DNA of 64,000 bases from CAIWHR01 sp963717695. GTDB lineage: Bacteria > Pseudomonadota > Gammaproteobacteria > Burkholderiales > Casimicrobiaceae. Location of the stretch: contig CAVQWR010000003.1 in the NCBI GenBank assembly GCA_963717695.1, positions 992,001 through 1,056,000 of the forward strand. Direction: 5' to 3'. The notes beneath the pieces are model-generated. The model was not told the DNA's origin, did not search any database, and saw only the letters and a program-made list of their open reading frames with translations. The position numbers were made by a program, and so were the translations under genes. Positions 21,997 to 33,956 of this stretch are shown piece after piece. Numbering within the stretch: position 1 is the stretch's first letter; the number at the start of each line of letters is the position of its first letter.

Positions 21997-23316
21997 CTAT
22001 CCGGCAACAGGTCTTTGCGCACCGAGCGCGGCGTCGCCAGTCGCCTGCTGCCGCGCGCGCATCGGGCGCAGCACAAAAAGGGCGAGCGCGACAACGACGA
22101 AGTTGGCGATCGCCGTGACCACGAAGACTGCATGCCAGCCACCGGTGTAGTCCTTCAAGACGTTTGCCAGCGGAACGAGGAATGCGGATGTACCCTTTGG
22201 CCGTGTACAGCAGGCTCGTGTTGACCGTTGCGTATTTCGGCCCGAAGGTGTCGGTGCAGGTCGACGGGAAGAGGCTGAAGATCTCGCCCCAGGTGAAGAA
22301 GATCAGGCCGGCGAACAACACGAAGAGCCACGGGTTGGTGCCCAGCGCGCCGAGCAGCCAGTAGGCGACGCCGCCTCAGCACCGAAGGCGATGGCCATGG
22401 TCTTCTCGCGTCCGATCTTGTCCGAGATCCAGCCGAAGAACGGACGCGCCACGCCGTTCATAATGTTGTCGACGATCAGCGCGACCGTGAGCGTCGAGGC
22501 ACCGAGGAACAGCACGCTCGTTCGAAATGCCGAAATTCTTGGCCACGAGCGCGATCTGCGCGGTCGCCATCAGCCCGCTTGCCGAAATCAGCACGAACAT
22601 CAGGTAAAGAAGCCAGAACGTGGGCGTCTTCAGCATCTTCCGAAGGCGCGAAGCTGCGTGCCGACTGCACGACCCGGGCCGATGACACTGCGACCGGTGC
22701 TTCGCCGGGAAGTGGCCCGCGCAGGAACCACGCCGACGAGGAAGACGACGCCGCCCTGAATCGAGCCCGAACCAGAAGAAGGCGGCCTCGTAGCCCGGAG
22801 GAGCCGATCACCATGCGCATCGGAATGACGGTGAGCGCCGCGCCCGCGCCGTATCCCGCCGCGGTCAGTCCGACGGCGAGTCCGCCGCCGGTCGGCGAAC
22901 CATTTGACCGCGTTGCCGACGCAGACGGAGTAGACCGCCCCGCCGCCGATACCCGAGACCGCCGCGCCCGAGTAAAGCGTCGAAAGCGTTTCGGCATAGG
23001 AATTGATGATCCAGCCGATCGCCACGAGGATGCCGCCGATGGCGACGACGAGCCTCGGACCCCGGTGGGGCCCGAGCCGGTCCGCGATCCAGCCATGGAT
23101 GGGGGTAAACCATGTCTCGAGCGCGATGAAGACGCTGAAGGCAACCTGTATCCCGGCAACAGCCCAACTGTTTTTCTGCGCCATCGGATTGACGAAGAGC
23201 GTCCATCCATATTGCAGGTTGGCGATCAGCACCATGCAGATAATGCCGATGATGAGTTGCGCCCACCGATTGGTGGACGAAGTCGGCGGTGCGCCAATTG
23301 TCGTCGTATCTGCCAT
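21997..23316 (-). CDS. MFS oxalate/formate antiporter, OxlT-like (many frame breaks)
   Basis: About 440-residue major-facilitator transporter, the likely oxalate importer/formate exporter of this locus. The first helix region reads MVLIANLQYGWTLFVNPM, then FSVFIALETWFTPIHGWIAD and SGIGGGAVYSVCVGNAVKWF, characteristic of the oxalate/formate antiporter family. The middle continues as FWLLYLMFVLISASGLMATA and NIMNGVARPFFGWISDKIG in other frames, and the end is VVALALFVLRPMRARQQATG. A strong GGAGGAG ribosome site precedes the ATG. At least seven indels disrupt it; conserved blocks remain in order. It is first in the minus-strand oxalate transcription unit. Confidence 0.85.
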
Positions 23317-23862
23317 AGTCTCCTCCAGTGTCGTTCTGCGCGCCGTTGGGCGCTGATTTTATGGTGCCACTTTCGATCGCTCGTCGAACGCCCACCCGGG
23401 CGATGCAAACGAGTTGTTGCCGGCCCGGCCCCGGAATCCGAACGTCGGACCGGAAAGCCGGACGATTTGCAAGCTCAAGCGAGGTCTGTGCAGCAAGACT
23501 TGGGATACGCCTGCCTCCCGTCGCCGATTTCCGACTTCCCGAATGACCGCTTTATCGTCATATGCAGCGCCCACTTGGCTCGAGGAAAAATGGACAAGCC
23601 ACACCGCATGAAATTCCCGATTTCGCCGCAGTGCCGCAGCCGAATCTGATCGGGGCAGCGCCTGCCAGCTCCTCCTGCGCCCGCGAGTCGCCAACGTCCC
23701 CCACCGATTGGATTATTCTCTTATTTCGCATAACGTATTTGGTATATCAGACAAAGTCAATGACATTTTTCGGGCGTCTTCGGTCACCCACTGGGGCTTC
23801 GTTCGGTGCGCGTGGCAGTGCAACGTCACGTCTCGGCGTGTCGACCGTCCAAGGCGATTCAA
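23317..23862. promoter_or_regulatory. Divergent control region of the oxalate locus
   Basis: A 546-bp intergenic region between the antiporter (minus) and the PanE-like gene (plus). No gene is visible. The stretch 23705-23770 is distinctly AT-rich compared with the surroundings and holds overlapping promoter-like elements. On the minus strand these are TTGACT (23760-23755), a 17-bp spacer, then TACGTT (23737-23732). On the plus strand they are TTGGAT (23708-23713), 17 bp, then TAACGT. The antiporter leader would be about 400 nt long. Confidence 0.5.
23740..23749. promoter_or_regulatory. Candidate GntR/FCD-type operator
   Basis: TGGTATATCA is a near-perfect dyad (its complement is TGATATACCA), close to the TTGGTATACCAA class bound by FCD-subfamily GntR regulators. 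It lies within the spacer of the minus-strand promoter-like elements, and a GntR/FCD gene lies 1.2 kb away. Inferred from pattern only. Confidence 0.5.
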
Positions 23863-24865
23863 ATGAAGGTCTGCGTCTTCGGCGCAGGAGCCATCGGAGG
23901 GTACTTCGGCCGTTCAGTTGTCCCGTGCCGGCACCGACGTGAGCCTTGTCGCCCGCGGCGCGCACCTTGCCGCGATGCGCGAGCAGGCGATGCGCCTGCA
24001 GGTCGACGGGCACGAGCACAGGTCGCGATGGCTGCCGTGCACCGACGCGCCCGGCGAACTCGGCGTCCAGGATTACGTCGATCATCACACTGAAGGCGCA
24101 CCGATCCCGGAGGCGGTGGACACGATCCTTCCGCTGCTCGGGCCGGCACACGACGATCGTCACGGCGAGCAACGGGCATGCCCTACTGGTTCTTTCGATC
24201 GCAGGCGACGATGCGCTCGTAAGCGGGACGACACTCGAGAATCATCGATCCGGGCGGCTTCAGCGGCGCATGCCTCGGACCGGAGCGCGCCATCGGCTGC
24301 GTCGTGCTTTCCCGGCGACCGAGAGTCGTGGCCCCCGGTGTCATCCGGCATGAGCATGGCGAACAAGTTTCCGATCGGCGAACCGTCGGGCGAGCGTAGC
24401 CGATCGCATCGAGCGCCTGCACGACATGCTGGGCGGGCGGGCTCGAAGCGCCGGTGCGCAGCCGACATCCGCGACGAGATCTGGCTCAAGCTCTGGGGCA
24501 ACCTGTGCTTCAATCCGATCAGCGCGCTGACGCTGCGCGACCGTCGACATCGTCGCCGGCGATGCCGGGACACGCGCGGCGTGCCGCGCGATGATGACGG
24601 AGGCCGCAGGCGATCGGCGAGCGCCTCGGCTTGCGCCTGCGCGTCGGCATGGAGCGGCGGCTCGACGGCGCGGCCGCGCTCGGGCCGCACAAGATGTCGA
24701 TGCTGCAGGATCTCGAGCGCGGCCGGTCCTGGAAATCGAGCCGCTCGTCGGCGTCGTGCAGGAACTCGGGCGGCTCACCAGGATTCCGACGCCGGCCGAT
24801 CGACATCGTGCTGGCGCTCGTCGCCAGCGCGCGCAGTACGGCCGCAACTCGCGCAGGCCGCATGA
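23863..24865 (+). CDS. PanE-like reductase, candidate oxalyl-CoA reductase (many frame breaks)
   Basis: Ketopantoate reductase-family NAD(P) oxidoreductase. It starts MKVCVFGAGAIGGYFG, the dinucleotide-binding fingerprint, then SRAGTDVSLVARGAHLAAM. Later blocks include KLWGNLCFNPISALTL, where the family's catalytic Lys and Asn-Ser region lies, and GPHKMSMLQDLERGR. At least six indels break it, and the exact stop is uncertain (24865 or 24929). Housekeeping panE is unlikely here: in Methylobacterium extorquens a PanE homologue in the same context reduces oxalyl-CoA to glyoxylate. Position inside an oxalate operon makes that the better guess, but this is inference. Confidence 0.75.
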
Positions 24866-24992
24866 CCAGTACCGGCGTCACGACGTTACGCATCGGCAGC
24901 CCGCCCGCTGCGCAGAAGGAACGACATAGCATCGACACCGATCTTTCGACTAGTCGCCTCGCCGCTCGCGCTGCCGAAGCTCAGCGAACAGC

Positions 24993-25647
24993 GTGAGCTT
25001 TCGCGACCAGGCCTACGCCGCGCTGAAGCAGGCAATCATCGACGCCGACATCTACGGCAGCGCCGAGGAGATCCGCCTCGACGAGCGGCAGCTCTCGCGA
25101 GGCGCTCGGCGTGTCGCGCACGCCGATCCGCGAGGCGATGACGCTGCTCGAGCAGGAAGGGCCTACTGCGCACGGTGCCGCGGCGCGGCATCTTCATCGT
25201 GCGCAAGACCAAGCGCGAGATCATCGAGATGATCGAGATGTGGGCGGCGCTGGAGAGCATGGCGGCGCGACTCGCCACGCTCAACGCCACCGACGCGGAC
25301 ATCGCGGCACCTGCGCCACATGTTCGACGACGTTCGCAGAGCGAGCGCCGGCGCGAGCACATCGACGAGTATTCGGACGCCAACATCGCGTTCCACCAGG
25401 CGATCATCCGGCTTTCCGGCTCGCACCTGATGGGCAAGACGATCGAGAACTCTGTTCATCCACGTCCGCGCGATCCGCCGCCTGACGATATCGCAGCAGC
25501 GACCGCGCCGCGCGCTCGATCGTCGAGCACATGAACATCATCGAGGCGCTGGAGCGGCGCGACACCGAGCTCGCCGAGCGCCTCGTGCGCCAGCATTCGC
25601 TCGACCTCGCCGCGCACGTCGAGAAGTACTGCGATTTTCTCGATTGA
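24993..25647 (+). CDS. GntR-family (FCD) transcriptional regulator (frame breaks)
   Basis: About 217-residue regulator. The winged-helix N-terminus reads FRDQAYAALKQAI, then EIRLDERQLSEALGVSRTPI and REAMTLLEQEGLLRTVPRRG. The FCD ligand domain has IEMIEMWAALESMAARLA, then DANIAFHQAIIRLSGSH, with the metal-binding Asp and His residues of the family, and HMNIIEALERRDTELAERLV. Frame changes are near 25100, 25165, 25315 and 25455. GTG 24993 is the chosen start; it may begin further upstream across another indel. Likely controls the oxalate/formate genes in response to an organic acid. Confidence 0.85.
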
Positions 25648-25712
25648 GCGACGTCGCCGGCCGCGCCCGGGAACGATGCGGCGCCGGACCTCTCCAACGA
25701 ACAGGATTCCGC

Positions 25713-27407
<1,695 letters not shown>

Positions 27408-27582
27408 GCGAGGCGCGCGAGGCCCCAGGCCGAGCGAAGGCCCGAAGGGCGCGTCGCAGAGCGATTGAGCGCGGCCGACAACGCTCCGATTTCGCATGCA
27501 TAGACCGTCCGGAGGGCCGCGAAATAGCCATGGCGAGCGGCGCAGTCGCATCCGATCAAGAGCATCACATGGAGGTCAAGCC

Positions 27583-30385
27583 ATGAGCGTCCCCCTGGAA
27601 GCCCCGCACGACGTCGGCACGATCCGCTTTACGCTGGACGGCCGCGAGATTGCGGCGGCACCGGGCGAGACGATCATCGAGACCGCGGCGCGGCACGGCG
27701 TCGAGATTCCGCGCCTTTGCTACAAGCCCGGGATGCGCCCGGACGGCAACTGCCGCGCCTGCGTCGTCGAGATCAAGGGCGAGCGCGTGCTGGCGCCGTC
27801 GTGCTGTCGCGCGCCGACGGCCGGCATGGAAGTGCAGAGCGGGAGCCCGCGCGCGCGTCTCGCGCAGAAAGTCGTCGTCGAGATGCTCGTCGCGGACGTG
27901 CCGGAACGCGTCTACAAGCCCGATTCCGAGCTCGAACACTGGCGGCGGACGCTCGGCATCGGCAAGCCGCGCTTCGCGGCACGCGCGCAGCCAGCCGCCG
28001 ACATCTCGCATCCGGCGATGGCAGTCAACCTCGATGCCTGCATCCAGTGCACGCGCTGCGTGCGCGCGTGCCGCGAGGTGCAGGTCAACGACGTGATCGG
28101 CTACGCCTTTCGCGGTGCCGGGTCGAAGATCGTGTTCGACCTCGACGATCCGATGGGCGCGTCGACCTGCGTCGCCTGCGGCGAATGCGTGCAGGCCTGC
28201 CCGACCGGCGCGCTCGCGCCGGCGCACGACGCATACGTTGTCGCCACCGATCGCACCGTGAACTCGGTGTGCCCGTACTGCGGCGTCGGCTGCCAGCTCA
28301 CCTATCACGTGAAGGACAACGCGATCGTCCGCGTCGCCGGGCGCGACGGGCCCGCCAATCACGACCGGCTGTGCGTGAAGGGACGCTTCGGCTTCGATTA
28401 CGTCGCGCACCCGCAGCGCCTGACGAAGCCGCTCATCAGGAAGCCCGGCTTTCCGAAAACCAGCGAATTTGTCGTCGACCCGGCGAATCCCCTCTCCGTG
28501 TTCCGCGAGGCGACCTGGGACGAGGCGCTCGATCTCGCCGGCGGCGCGCTCGCGCGAATCCGCGACGCGCACGGCCCGCGCGCGCTCGCGGGCTTCGGCT
28601 CGGCGAAGTGCTCGAACGAGGAGGCGTATCTCTTCCAGAAGCTCGTGCGCACCGGGTTCGGATCCAACAACGTCGATCACTGCACTCGGCTCTGCCACGC
28701 GTCGAGCGTCGCGGCGCTGCTCGAGGGCATCGGCTCCGGCGCGGTGTCGAACCCGGTGATGGACGTGACGCAGGCCGAGGTCGTGCTGCTGATCGGCGCC
28801 AATCCGGTGGTCAATCACCCGGTCGCCGCGACGTGGATCAAGAACGCGGTCAAACAGGGCACGCACCTGATCCTCGCCGACCCGCGCCGCTCGGAGCTCG
28901 CGCGGCACGCGAAGCATTACCTGCAATTCAAGGCGGACACCGACGTCGCGCTGCTCAACGCGATGATGTACACGATCATCGAGGAAGGACTCGTCGCCGA
29001 ATCGTTCGTCGCGGACCGCACGAGCGGCTTCGAGGAACTGAGGAAGAACGTGGCCGGGCACAGCCCGGAAGCGATGGCGGCGGTCTGCGGGATTCCCGCC
29101 GACACGATCCGGGCGGTGGCGCGGCTATTCGCGACGTCGCGCGCGTCGATGATCCTTTGGGGCATGGGCATCTCGCAGCACACGCACGGCACCGACAACG
29201 CGCGCTGCCTCATCGCGCTGTCGATGCTGACGGGCCAGGTCGGCCGGCCCGGCACCGGGCTCCATCCGCTGCGCGGCCAGAACAACGTGCAGGGCGCCTC
29301 CGACGTCGGTCTCATCCCGATGATGTATCCGGACTACCGTCGCGTCGACAACGGCGACGCGCAAGGGAAGTTCGAGGCGCTGTGGGGAATGGCGCTCGAT
29401 CCTGAGCCCGGCCTCACCGTCGTCGAGATCATGCATGCGGCGAAGGCCGGGCGAGATCCGCGGCATGTACGTGATGGGCGAAAACCCGGCGATGTCGGAC
29501 CCCGACGTCCATCACGCGCGCGACGCGCTGGCCTCGCTCGAGATGCTGGTCGTGCAGGACATCTTCCTCACGGAGACCGGCTATCTCGCCGACGTGATCC
29601 TGCCCGCCACCGCATTTCCGGAAAAGACGGGGACGTTCACCAACACCGACCGCACGGTGCAGCTCGGCCGGCAGGCGCTCGCGCCGCCGGGCGAAGCGCG
29701 CCAGGATCTCGACATCGTCGTCGCGATGGCGAAGCGGCTCGGGCTCGACTGGTCGTACGCGCATCCGCGCGATGTCTTCGCCGAAATGCGGCTTGCGATG
29801 CCGTCGATCGCCGGCATCACGTGGGAGCGCCTCGAGCAGCAGCACGCGGTGACGTACCCGTGCGAGCACGAAGGCGACCCCGGCGAGCGGGTCGTGTTCA
29901 CGCAGGAGTTTCCGACGGCGACGGGGCGCGCGCGCCTCGTGCCGGCGCAGGTCACCTACGCGGCGGAGCGCCCCGATGCGGAATTCCCGTTCGTGCTGAT
30001 CACGGGACGCCAGCTCGAGCACTGGCACACCGGCAGCATGACGCGGCGCACCGAGGTGCTCGACGCCCTCGAGCCCGGACCGGTCGCGTCGATCCATCCG
30101 GCCGATCTCGTCGCGCTGGGCGTCGCGCCGGGCGACGCGATCACGGTCGCATCGCGGCGCGGCACGATCACGCTGCACGCGCGCTCGGATGACGGTACGC
30201 CGCGTGGCGCCGTCTTCATTCCGTTCTGCTATTACGAGGCCGCGGCGAACCTGCTCACCAATCCGAAGCTCGATCCCTTCGGCAAGATTCCGGAATTCAA
30301 GTACTGCGCGGTGCGGCTGAGCGCGGGCGGCGAGTTGAGCGCGCACACGGGTTACGCTGCGGCCGACCAGCCGGTCGCGGGCTAG
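27583..30385 (+). CDS. fdsA: Formate dehydrogenase catalytic (molybdopterin) subunit, one frame break
   Basis: About 934-residue NAD-linked formate dehydrogenase alpha subunit. An N-terminal [2Fe-2S] ferredoxin domain (LCYKPGMRPDGNCRACVVE) is followed by two [4Fe-4S] motifs, CIQCTRCVRACRE and CVACGECVQACPTGAL. The Mo/W-bis-MGD domain starts with SVCPYCGVGCQLTYHV. The Mo ligand is a cysteine in CTRLCHASSV (about residue 370), not selenocysteine. One extra G near 29450 shifts the frame between MHAAKAG and EIRGMYVMGENPAMSD; the rest is intact to a TAG at 30385. It oxidises the formate produced by the oxalate cycle to CO2, yielding NADH through the preceding subunit. Confidence 0.93.
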
Positions 30386-30471
30386 GCGCGCGACGCGCCG
30401 GCGATTCGGTCAGCCGCGGGCTCGCGCGGCCGTCGCGCCGCGCGTCTGCGGCCCGACTTCTGCCGGGTTCC

Positions 30472-31965
30472 CTATCTGCCGCGCACGAAGGCGATGACGC
30501 GCGACAGCAGCGGCCAGAACAGCATGACCAGCGCGAGCGTGGTGATGCCGCCGACGAGGCCATTCGAGAAGAAAACCGACATGTCGCCCTGCGAGATCAG
30601 CATCGACTGCCGGAACGAATCCTCGGCCCGGTCGCCCAGCACGAGCGCCAGCACCAGCGGCGCCAGCGGATAGTTGAGCTTCTTGAACACGTAGCCGACG
30701 ACGCCAAAGAGCAGCATCAGCCAGACGTCCAGCATCGCGTTGTGCACCGTGTAGGCGCCGATCGCGCAGATGACGATGATGATCGGCGCGATGATCGAGA
30801 ACGGCACGCGCAGGATCGCCGCGAAGAGCGGCACGCAGGTCAGCACGATGATGAGCCCGGCGAGGTTGCCGAGGTACATGCTGGCGATGAGGCCCCAGAC
30901 GAAGTCCTTCTGCTCGACGAAGAGGAGCGGCCCCGGCTGCAGGCCCCAGATCAGGAGCCCGCCCAGCAGTACCGCGGCCGTCGGCGAGCCGGGAATGCCG
31001 AGTGCCAGCATCGGCAGCAGCGCGCTGGTGCCCGCTGCGTGCGCGGCGGTTTCCGGGGCGACCACGCCTTCGATCTCGCCGGTGCCGAACTTGTCGCCGG
31101 TCTTCGACAGCTTCTTCGCGACGCCGTAGCTCATGAACGACGCGGGCGTCGCGCCGCCCGGCGTGATGCCCATCCAGCAGCCGATGAGGCAGCTTCGCAG
31201 CGACGTCATCCAGTAGGCGGGAAGCTTCTTCCACGTTTCCAGCACGACCTTGGGATCGAGCTTGGCCGACTTCCCCGAGAACGCGAGGCCCTCCTCCATC
31301 GACAGCAGGATCTCGCCGATGCCGAAGAGCCCGATCACGGCGATCAGGAAGTCGACGCCGCGCATCATTTCGGAAAAGCCGAACGTGAGGCGCAGCCGGC
31401 CCGTGATGTTGTCCATCCCGATCGCGGCCAGCGCGAAGCCGAGCAGCATCGACGCGAGCGTCTTCCACGGCGAGCCCTTGCCCATCCCGATGAAGCTGCA
31501 GAAGGTCAGCAGGAAGACCGAGAAGAATTCGGGCGGACCGAACTGCAGCGCAAACTTCGCGACCAGCGGCGCGAGGAACGTGATCATGATGACGGCGAAC
31601 AGCGCGCCGACGAAGGACGAGGTGAACGATGCCGTCAGCGCCTCGCCGGCGCGACCCTTCTGCGCCATCGGATAGCCGTCGAATGTGGTGGCCACCGACC
31701 AGGGTTCGCCGGGGATGTTGAACAGCACCGACGTGATGGCGCCGCCGAACAGCGCGCCCCAGTAGATGCACGACAGCATGATGATCGCCGAGGTCGGCGG
31801 CATCGAGAACGTGAGCGGCAGAAGGATCGCGACGCCGTTGGCGCCGCCCAGTCCGGGCAGCACGCCGATGATCACGCCGAGCACGATCCCGATCGTCATC
31901 AGCAGGAGGTTGAACGGGGTCAGGACGACCGCGAAGCCGTGGAACAGCGCGCTGATCTCAGCCAA
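30472..31965 (-). CDS. tctA: Tripartite tricarboxylate transporter large membrane subunit TctA
   Basis: Intact 497-residue inner-membrane protein with about twelve hydrophobic segments. The family signature GVLPGLGGANGVAILLPL lies near the N-terminus, and the second-half motif GITPGGATPASFMSYGVAKK repeats the pattern. FNIPGEPWSVATTFDGYPMA is also typical. It forms the sodium/proton-driven translocation channel with TctB and receives substrate from TctC. Tct substrates are di- and tricarboxylates; the neighbouring malonate- and oxalate-type genes suggest a C2-C4 diacid. Gene order tctC-tctB-tctA with short gaps forms one transcription unit. Confidence 0.93.
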   Translation of the reverse strand: MAEISALFHGFAVVLTPFNLLLMTIGIVLGVIIGVLPGLGGANGVAILLPLTFSMPPTSAIIMLSCIYWGALFGGAITSVLFNIPGEPWSVATTFDGYPMAQKGRAGEALTASFTSSFVGALFAVIMITFLAPLVAKFALQFGPPEFFSVFLLTFCSFIGMGKGSPWKTLASMLLGFALAAIGMDNITGRLRLTFGFSEMMRGVDFLIAVIGLFGIGEILLSMEEGLAFSGKSAKLDPKVVLETWKKLPAYWMTSLRSCLIGCWMGITPGGATPASFMSYGVAKKLSKTGDKFGTGEIEGVVAPETAAHAAGTSALLPMLALGIPGSPTAAVLLGGLLIWGLQPGPLLFVEQKDFVWGLIASMYLGNLAGLIIVLTCVPLFAAILRVPFSIIAPIIIVICAIGAYTVHNAMLDVWLMLLFGVVGYVFKKLNYPLAPLVLALVLGDRAEDSFRQSMLISQGDMSVFFSNGLVGGITTLALVMLFWPLLSRVIAFVRGR

Positions 31966-32012
31966 GAATCACTCTCCGGATGCGGGGGGGTGCGAACCGA
32001 CGCTGCGCGGGC

Positions 32013-32561
32013 TCAGTAGGGAAGCCACGCCAGCGGGTTCCAGACGCCCTTGAACAGCGGCACCTTGAACCAGACTTCGAACATGAGGTAGAGCAACACG
32101 CTGACGACGAGACCGACGGTGACGCTGCGCAGCCACGTGTACTTGCCGATCCAGACCATGAACACCGCGATGTAGAGCGTCGACGCGACGTAGATCCCGA
32201 TGAGCTGCACCAGCAGCACGTAGAACGCGGCCGGCAGCAGCACGGCGAACACCTGCCGCAGCGGGCCCCAGGCGACGAAGAGCCCGCGCATCTCGGCGAT
32301 GGCGCCCTCGAACTGGTCGCGCCGCTTCATCCGGATCACCGCGATCCGCAGCAGCGTGGCCACGCTGGAGAGACAGAGGAGTGCCCCGATGTAGAAGGGA
32401 AAGTATCCCGACTGCGGGCCGTCGTCGCTCCATCCGGCGCCAAGGCGGAGGCTGTCGAACACCACCAGCCCGCCGAGCGCGAACAGGATGAGCGCGACGG
32501 CGATGTCCATCGTGCGCGTCGAGATCCCGGCTTCGGCGCCGGAGTGTTCGTCGTCGTTCAT
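32013..32561 (-). CDS. tctB: Tripartite tricarboxylate transporter small membrane subunit TctB
   Basis: A 182-residue membrane protein with four hydrophobic segments, starting after a short acidic N-terminus. SGYFPFYIGALLCLSSVATL and the closing WFKVPLFKGVWNPLAWLPY are typical of the DUF1468/TctB family. It sits between tctC and tctA, 47 bp from the latter. It is required for transport, but its precise role is unclear in the family. Confidence 0.9.
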   Translation of the reverse strand: MNDDEHSGAEAGISTRTMDIAVALILFALGGLVVFDSLRLGAGWSDDGPQSGYFPFYIGALLCLSSVATLLRIAVIRMKRRDQFEGAIAEMRGLFVAWGPLRQVFAVLLPAAFYVLLVQLIGIYVASTLYIAVFMVWIGKYTWLRSVTVGLVVSVLLYLMFEVWFKVPLFKGVWNPLAWLPY

Positions 32562-32647
32562 CCGGAATCCTGCGTCAGGTCGATGCGCGGGCAGCGCGGA
32601 ACGCGCGCCGGCGTGTCCCACGCGCGGCGCGTCCGGAACTGGTGGCG

Positions 32648-33724
32648 TCACGGCTTGGCCAGGAACCCGGCTTCGCGCATCAGCTCGACGTGCGTCTTCT
32701 CGGCGGCATCGACCCACTTCGCGTAGTCGGCGCCGGTCATGAACGTCTGGTTGAAGGCGCCATCCTCCATGAACTTCTTCCAGTCCGCGGTCTCGCGCAC
32801 CTTCTTGAAGAGGTCGACGTAGTAGTCCACCTGATCCTGGGTCACGCCGGCCGGCATGAAGATGCCGCGCAGCATCACATAGTCGACGCCGACGCCGGCT
32901 TCCTTGCAGCTCGGAATGTCGCTCCACGACATCGTGTCGGTGACCTTGGTTTTATACGGCATCCGCGTTGCGTCGAACACACACAGAGGCCGCAGCGCGC
33001 CCGCGCGCCACTGCGCGATCGCCTCGATCGGGTTGTTCACCGACGAGTCGATATGCTTGCCGACGAGCTGCACCGCGACGTCGCCGCCGCCCTTGAACGG
33101 GACGTAGGTGAACTTGACGCCGCCCGCCTTCTCCAGCGCGACCGTGATGATCTGGTCTTCCTGCTTCGATCCGGTGCCGCCCATCTTGAATTTGTTGGGG
33201 CCCGCCGCCTTCACCGCGGCGATGTAATCCTTCGCCGACTTGTAGGGGGTTTCCGCGTTCACCCACAGCACGAACTGGTCGAGCGCCAGCATCGCGACCG
33301 GGGTCAGGTCCTTCCAGTTGAACGGCACCCCCGTCGCGAGCGGGGTCGTGAACAGGTTCGACAGCGTGATGATGATCTTGTTGGGGTCGCCCTTCGCGTC
33401 CTTGACCGCGAGGAAGCCCTCCGCACCCGCGCCGCCCGACTTGTTGACGACGATCATCGGCTGCTTCATCAGGTTGTTCTTGGTGATGATGCCCTGGATC
33501 ATCCGCGCCATCTGGTCGGCGCCGCCGCCCGTGCCGGCGGGGACGATGAACTCGACGGGCTTGCTGGGTTCCCACCCGGCGGCCAGCGTGGTTCCGGCGA
33601 ACGCGAACGCGGCGACGGCCGCGATCGAGAGCTGGGCCGCGCGCAGCGCTGCGAAGTGCGACGAGCGGGCGAGGGACTTCGACGTACAAAGGGAGCCGCG
33701 CGCAGCGGCGAGGGGACTTGGCAT
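32648..33724 (-). CDS. tctC: Tripartite tricarboxylate transporter periplasmic binding protein (TctC/Bug)
   Basis: A 358-residue Bug-family solute receptor. An N-terminal Sec signal peptide (AAQLSIAAVAAFAFAGTTLA) is followed by the family start WEPSKPVEFIVPAGTGGGAD, the loop that binds a substrate carboxylate. Other typical stretches are VVNKSGGAGAEGFLAVK and FKMGGTGSKQEDQIITVALE, then GGVKFTYVPFKGGGDVAVQL. ATG 33724 precedes a long signal. It captures an unknown carboxylate for TctAB. Frame is intact. Confidence 0.92.
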   Translation of the reverse strand: MPSPLAAARGSLCTSKSLARSSHFAALRAAQLSIAAVAAFAFAGTTLAAGWEPSKPVEFIVPAGTGGGADQMARMIQGIITKNNLMKQPMIVVNKSGGAGAEGFLAVKDAKGDPNKIIITLSNLFTTPLATGVPFNWKDLTPVAMLALDQFVLWVNAETPYKSAKDYIAAVKAAGPNKFKMGGTGSKQEDQIITVALEKAGGVKFTYVPFKGGGDVAVQLVGKHIDSSVNNPIEAIAQWRAGALRPLCVFDATRMPYKTKVTDTMSWSDIPSCKEAGVGVDYVMLRGIFMPAGVTQDQVDYYVDLFKKVRETADWKKFMEDGAFNQTFMTGADYAKWVDAAEKTHVELMREAGFLAKP

Positions 33725-33956
33725 GGCACTCCTCCGCAAAAAAACATCAAAAGTTTTTTGCGCGACACCGGGCGAGTTGCGCGGCGTGCACCCCGATCGA
33801 GCAGGGCTCGCAGATGGTACAGCGAAAATTCGAACGGCGCAGCAATCCGTATCCGGCGCTGCGTCGCCGAGGGTGGGCGCGCGCTGCGCAACGGCTGCGC
33901 GCCGCGCCTGCCGGACCCGGGCGGCTCGCGGAATCGCCGCGATCCGGCGCGGTATC

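Noticed and set aside
23863..24865. Housekeeping pantothenate gene panE
   Set aside because: Context is an oxalate operon; a dedicated oxalyl-CoA reductase explains it better, though not proven.
30742..32019. Plus-strand frame rich in Arg/Asp/His
   Set aside because: Antisense of the intact tctA gene; composition is typical of a GC-rich shadow frame.
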